64,000 bases of DNA from Stieleria magnilauensis (GTDB taxonomy: Bacteria > Planctomycetota > Planctomycetia > Pirellulales > Pirellulaceae), in the NCBI GenBank assembly GCA_007753675.1, contig CP036432.1, forward strand, positions 9,643,381 through 9,707,380, given 5' to 3'. Under the pieces are notes generated by a model that saw only the letters and a list, made by a program, of their open reading frames with translations, ran no database searches and had not been told where the DNA came from. The stretch's first letter is position 1; the number at the start of each line of letters is the position of its first letter. This document shows positions 63,262 through 64,000 of this stretch, one piece after another. The position numbers and the translations under genes were made by a program.

Positions 63262-64000
63262 CTACGGCTCGTTCGACATCAGGGACTGATGGGCTTGCCC
63301 AACGACGTCGTTCCAGTGGCCCATTTCACGTTGTCGCACCAACCGCATGTTGGGGTACCATTCGGTGCGGTCTCCGTCGCACAACCAACGCCAATCGGGG
63401 ACCCGCCCCAACATCACCGTGGTCGGGACACCCAGGGCGCCGGCCAAGTGCGCGACCGAGGTGTCGGTGGTGATGACATGATCCAGGTTTTTCATGACGG
63501 CTGCGGTGTCGGTAAAGGCGCCGCCACTGGTGTCGGTGTCAGCGGGCAATCGGTCGATGGCGTCGCCGAAATCAACTTGATCGAGTTGCTCGCTGCCGAA
63601 ACCAAATTGCAAACTGATCAGGTTCAGATTCTTATCTTCGGCGAGCGGTCGAAATGTTTCCAGCGGGATGCTTCGGTAGACATCGGCATGGTGTTTCGGG
63701 TTGCCTTGCCAAGCGATCCCAATGCGTTTTCGATGGTCCTTGCCCATCGCGGTTTTTTCCATCCAGCGATCCCAGTAGCTGACCAACGGGTCGGAGACAT
63801 TCAGGTAACCGCTGAGGTCGTCCCGTTCGGCAAACTTTTTGGCGGCATACGGCAAGCTGCCTGTCGCCTGGTACCAGCCATCGACGGCATCAATAAACGA
63901 CGCCTGAAAATCCACCGGCGGCAATTGGCTTCCCACCGGCAGCAGCGTCTGCACGCCTCGGACGGACGTAAACAGTGGGATCATTTGCGGATCGGTCTGC
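63262..64000 (-). CDS. Partial glycosyltransferase (family 9/O-GlcNAc-transferase-like), 5' end off window
   Basis: The frame is open through the window edge, so the ATG at 63984 is internal and the true start lies beyond position 64000. The visible 246 residues hold RIGIAWQGNPKHHADVYRSIPLETF, DTAAVMKNLDHVITTDTSVAHLAGALGVPTTVMLG and DWRWLCDGDRTEWYPNMRL. These segments are typical of TPR-containing proteins with a family 9/41-type glycosyltransferase domain. TPR repeats are expected in the missing N-terminal part. It probably glycosylates surface polysaccharide or protein. Confidence 0.85.
   Translation of the reverse strand, partial: QTDPQMIPLFTSVRGVQTLLPVGSQLPPVDFQASFIDAVDGWYQATGSLPYAAKKFAERDDLSGYLNVSDPLVSYWDRWMEKTAMGKDHRKRIGIAWQGNPKHHADVYRSIPLETFRPLAEDKNLNLISLQFGFGSEQLDQVDFGDAIDRLPADTDTSGGAFTDTAAVMKNLDHVITTDTSVAHLAGALGVPTTVMLGRVPDWRWLCDGDRTEWYPNMRLVRQREMGHWNDVVGQAHQSLMSNEP

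Overview
The window reads as chromosome of a planctomycete, most likely a Pirellulaceae member of the Rhodopirellula/Stieleria type. This rests on family content: a planctomycete-cytochrome/DUF1549/DUF1553 gene next to a DUF1501 gene with a Tat signal, a DUF1559 pilin-like protein, two DUF1080 proteins, a one-Cys sulfatase, an ECF sigma factor overlapping a Ser/Thr kinase gene, and a dockerin protein with a degenerate LEPR-like N-terminus. No rRNA, tRNA, CRISPR array, transposase, phage gene or plasmid gene was recognised.

Layout. 0-4.0 kb: a minus-strand operon of a cupin protein, a zinc-ribbon membrane protein with a Toprim-like motif, a TPR lipoprotein and an asparagine-synthetase-like ligase lacking the glutaminase Cys. 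4.3-11.1 kb: five plus-strand genes, each overlapping the next by 4 nt: a CPC thioredoxin-like protein, a His-rich membrane histidine kinase, a receiver-PAS-kinase hybrid, a receiver-HDOD protein whose phospho-acceptor position is Glu, and a receiver with a degenerate HD-GYP domain. 11.4-19.1 kb: DUF1549/DUF1553 and DUF1501, a QueD-like enzyme, a DegP-type protease and GlgC. 19.3-30.7 kb: a POT transporter, a long CsrA variant, a DUF2306/DUF1559 pair, a secretin-like domain protein, a DUF4139 protein, and an operon of amine oxidase, M20 peptidase and YbdK-type ligase. 30.9-36.7 kb: a sugar epimerase, a PilZ protein, DUF1080, the sigma/kinase pair and the dockerin protein.

36.9-43.2 kb is a complete five-gene peptide ABC importer (two ATPases, two permeases, a membrane-anchored binding protein). 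43.5-50.6 kb carries SelO, a 1269-residue AsmA-like protein and a second DUF1080 protein. 51-54.3 kb carries a Uma2 nuclease-fold protein, a sulfatase, a small membrane protein and an alpha/beta hydrolase. 54.3-57.6 kb is a repeat island holding a single gene. 57.6-64 kb carries RlmKL, a DUF3311/sodium-solute symporter pair, a BPSS1187-like hydrolase and a glycosyltransferase cut by the window end.

Intergenic DNA is rich in dispersed repeats. The clearest is a REPIN/MITE-like element with perfect 15-bp terminal inverted repeats and an internal 25-bp hairpin (intact at 32605-32742; related or partial copies at about 11.2, 43.3 and 54.5 kb). A second family centres on GCAAGCTGGAAGCTTACGCC. Two further sequences, about 165 and 192 bp, are each duplicated within the 54.3-57.6 kb island. 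The two-component cassette, the long CsrA, the Cys-less ligase operon and the repeat elements deserve most attention.
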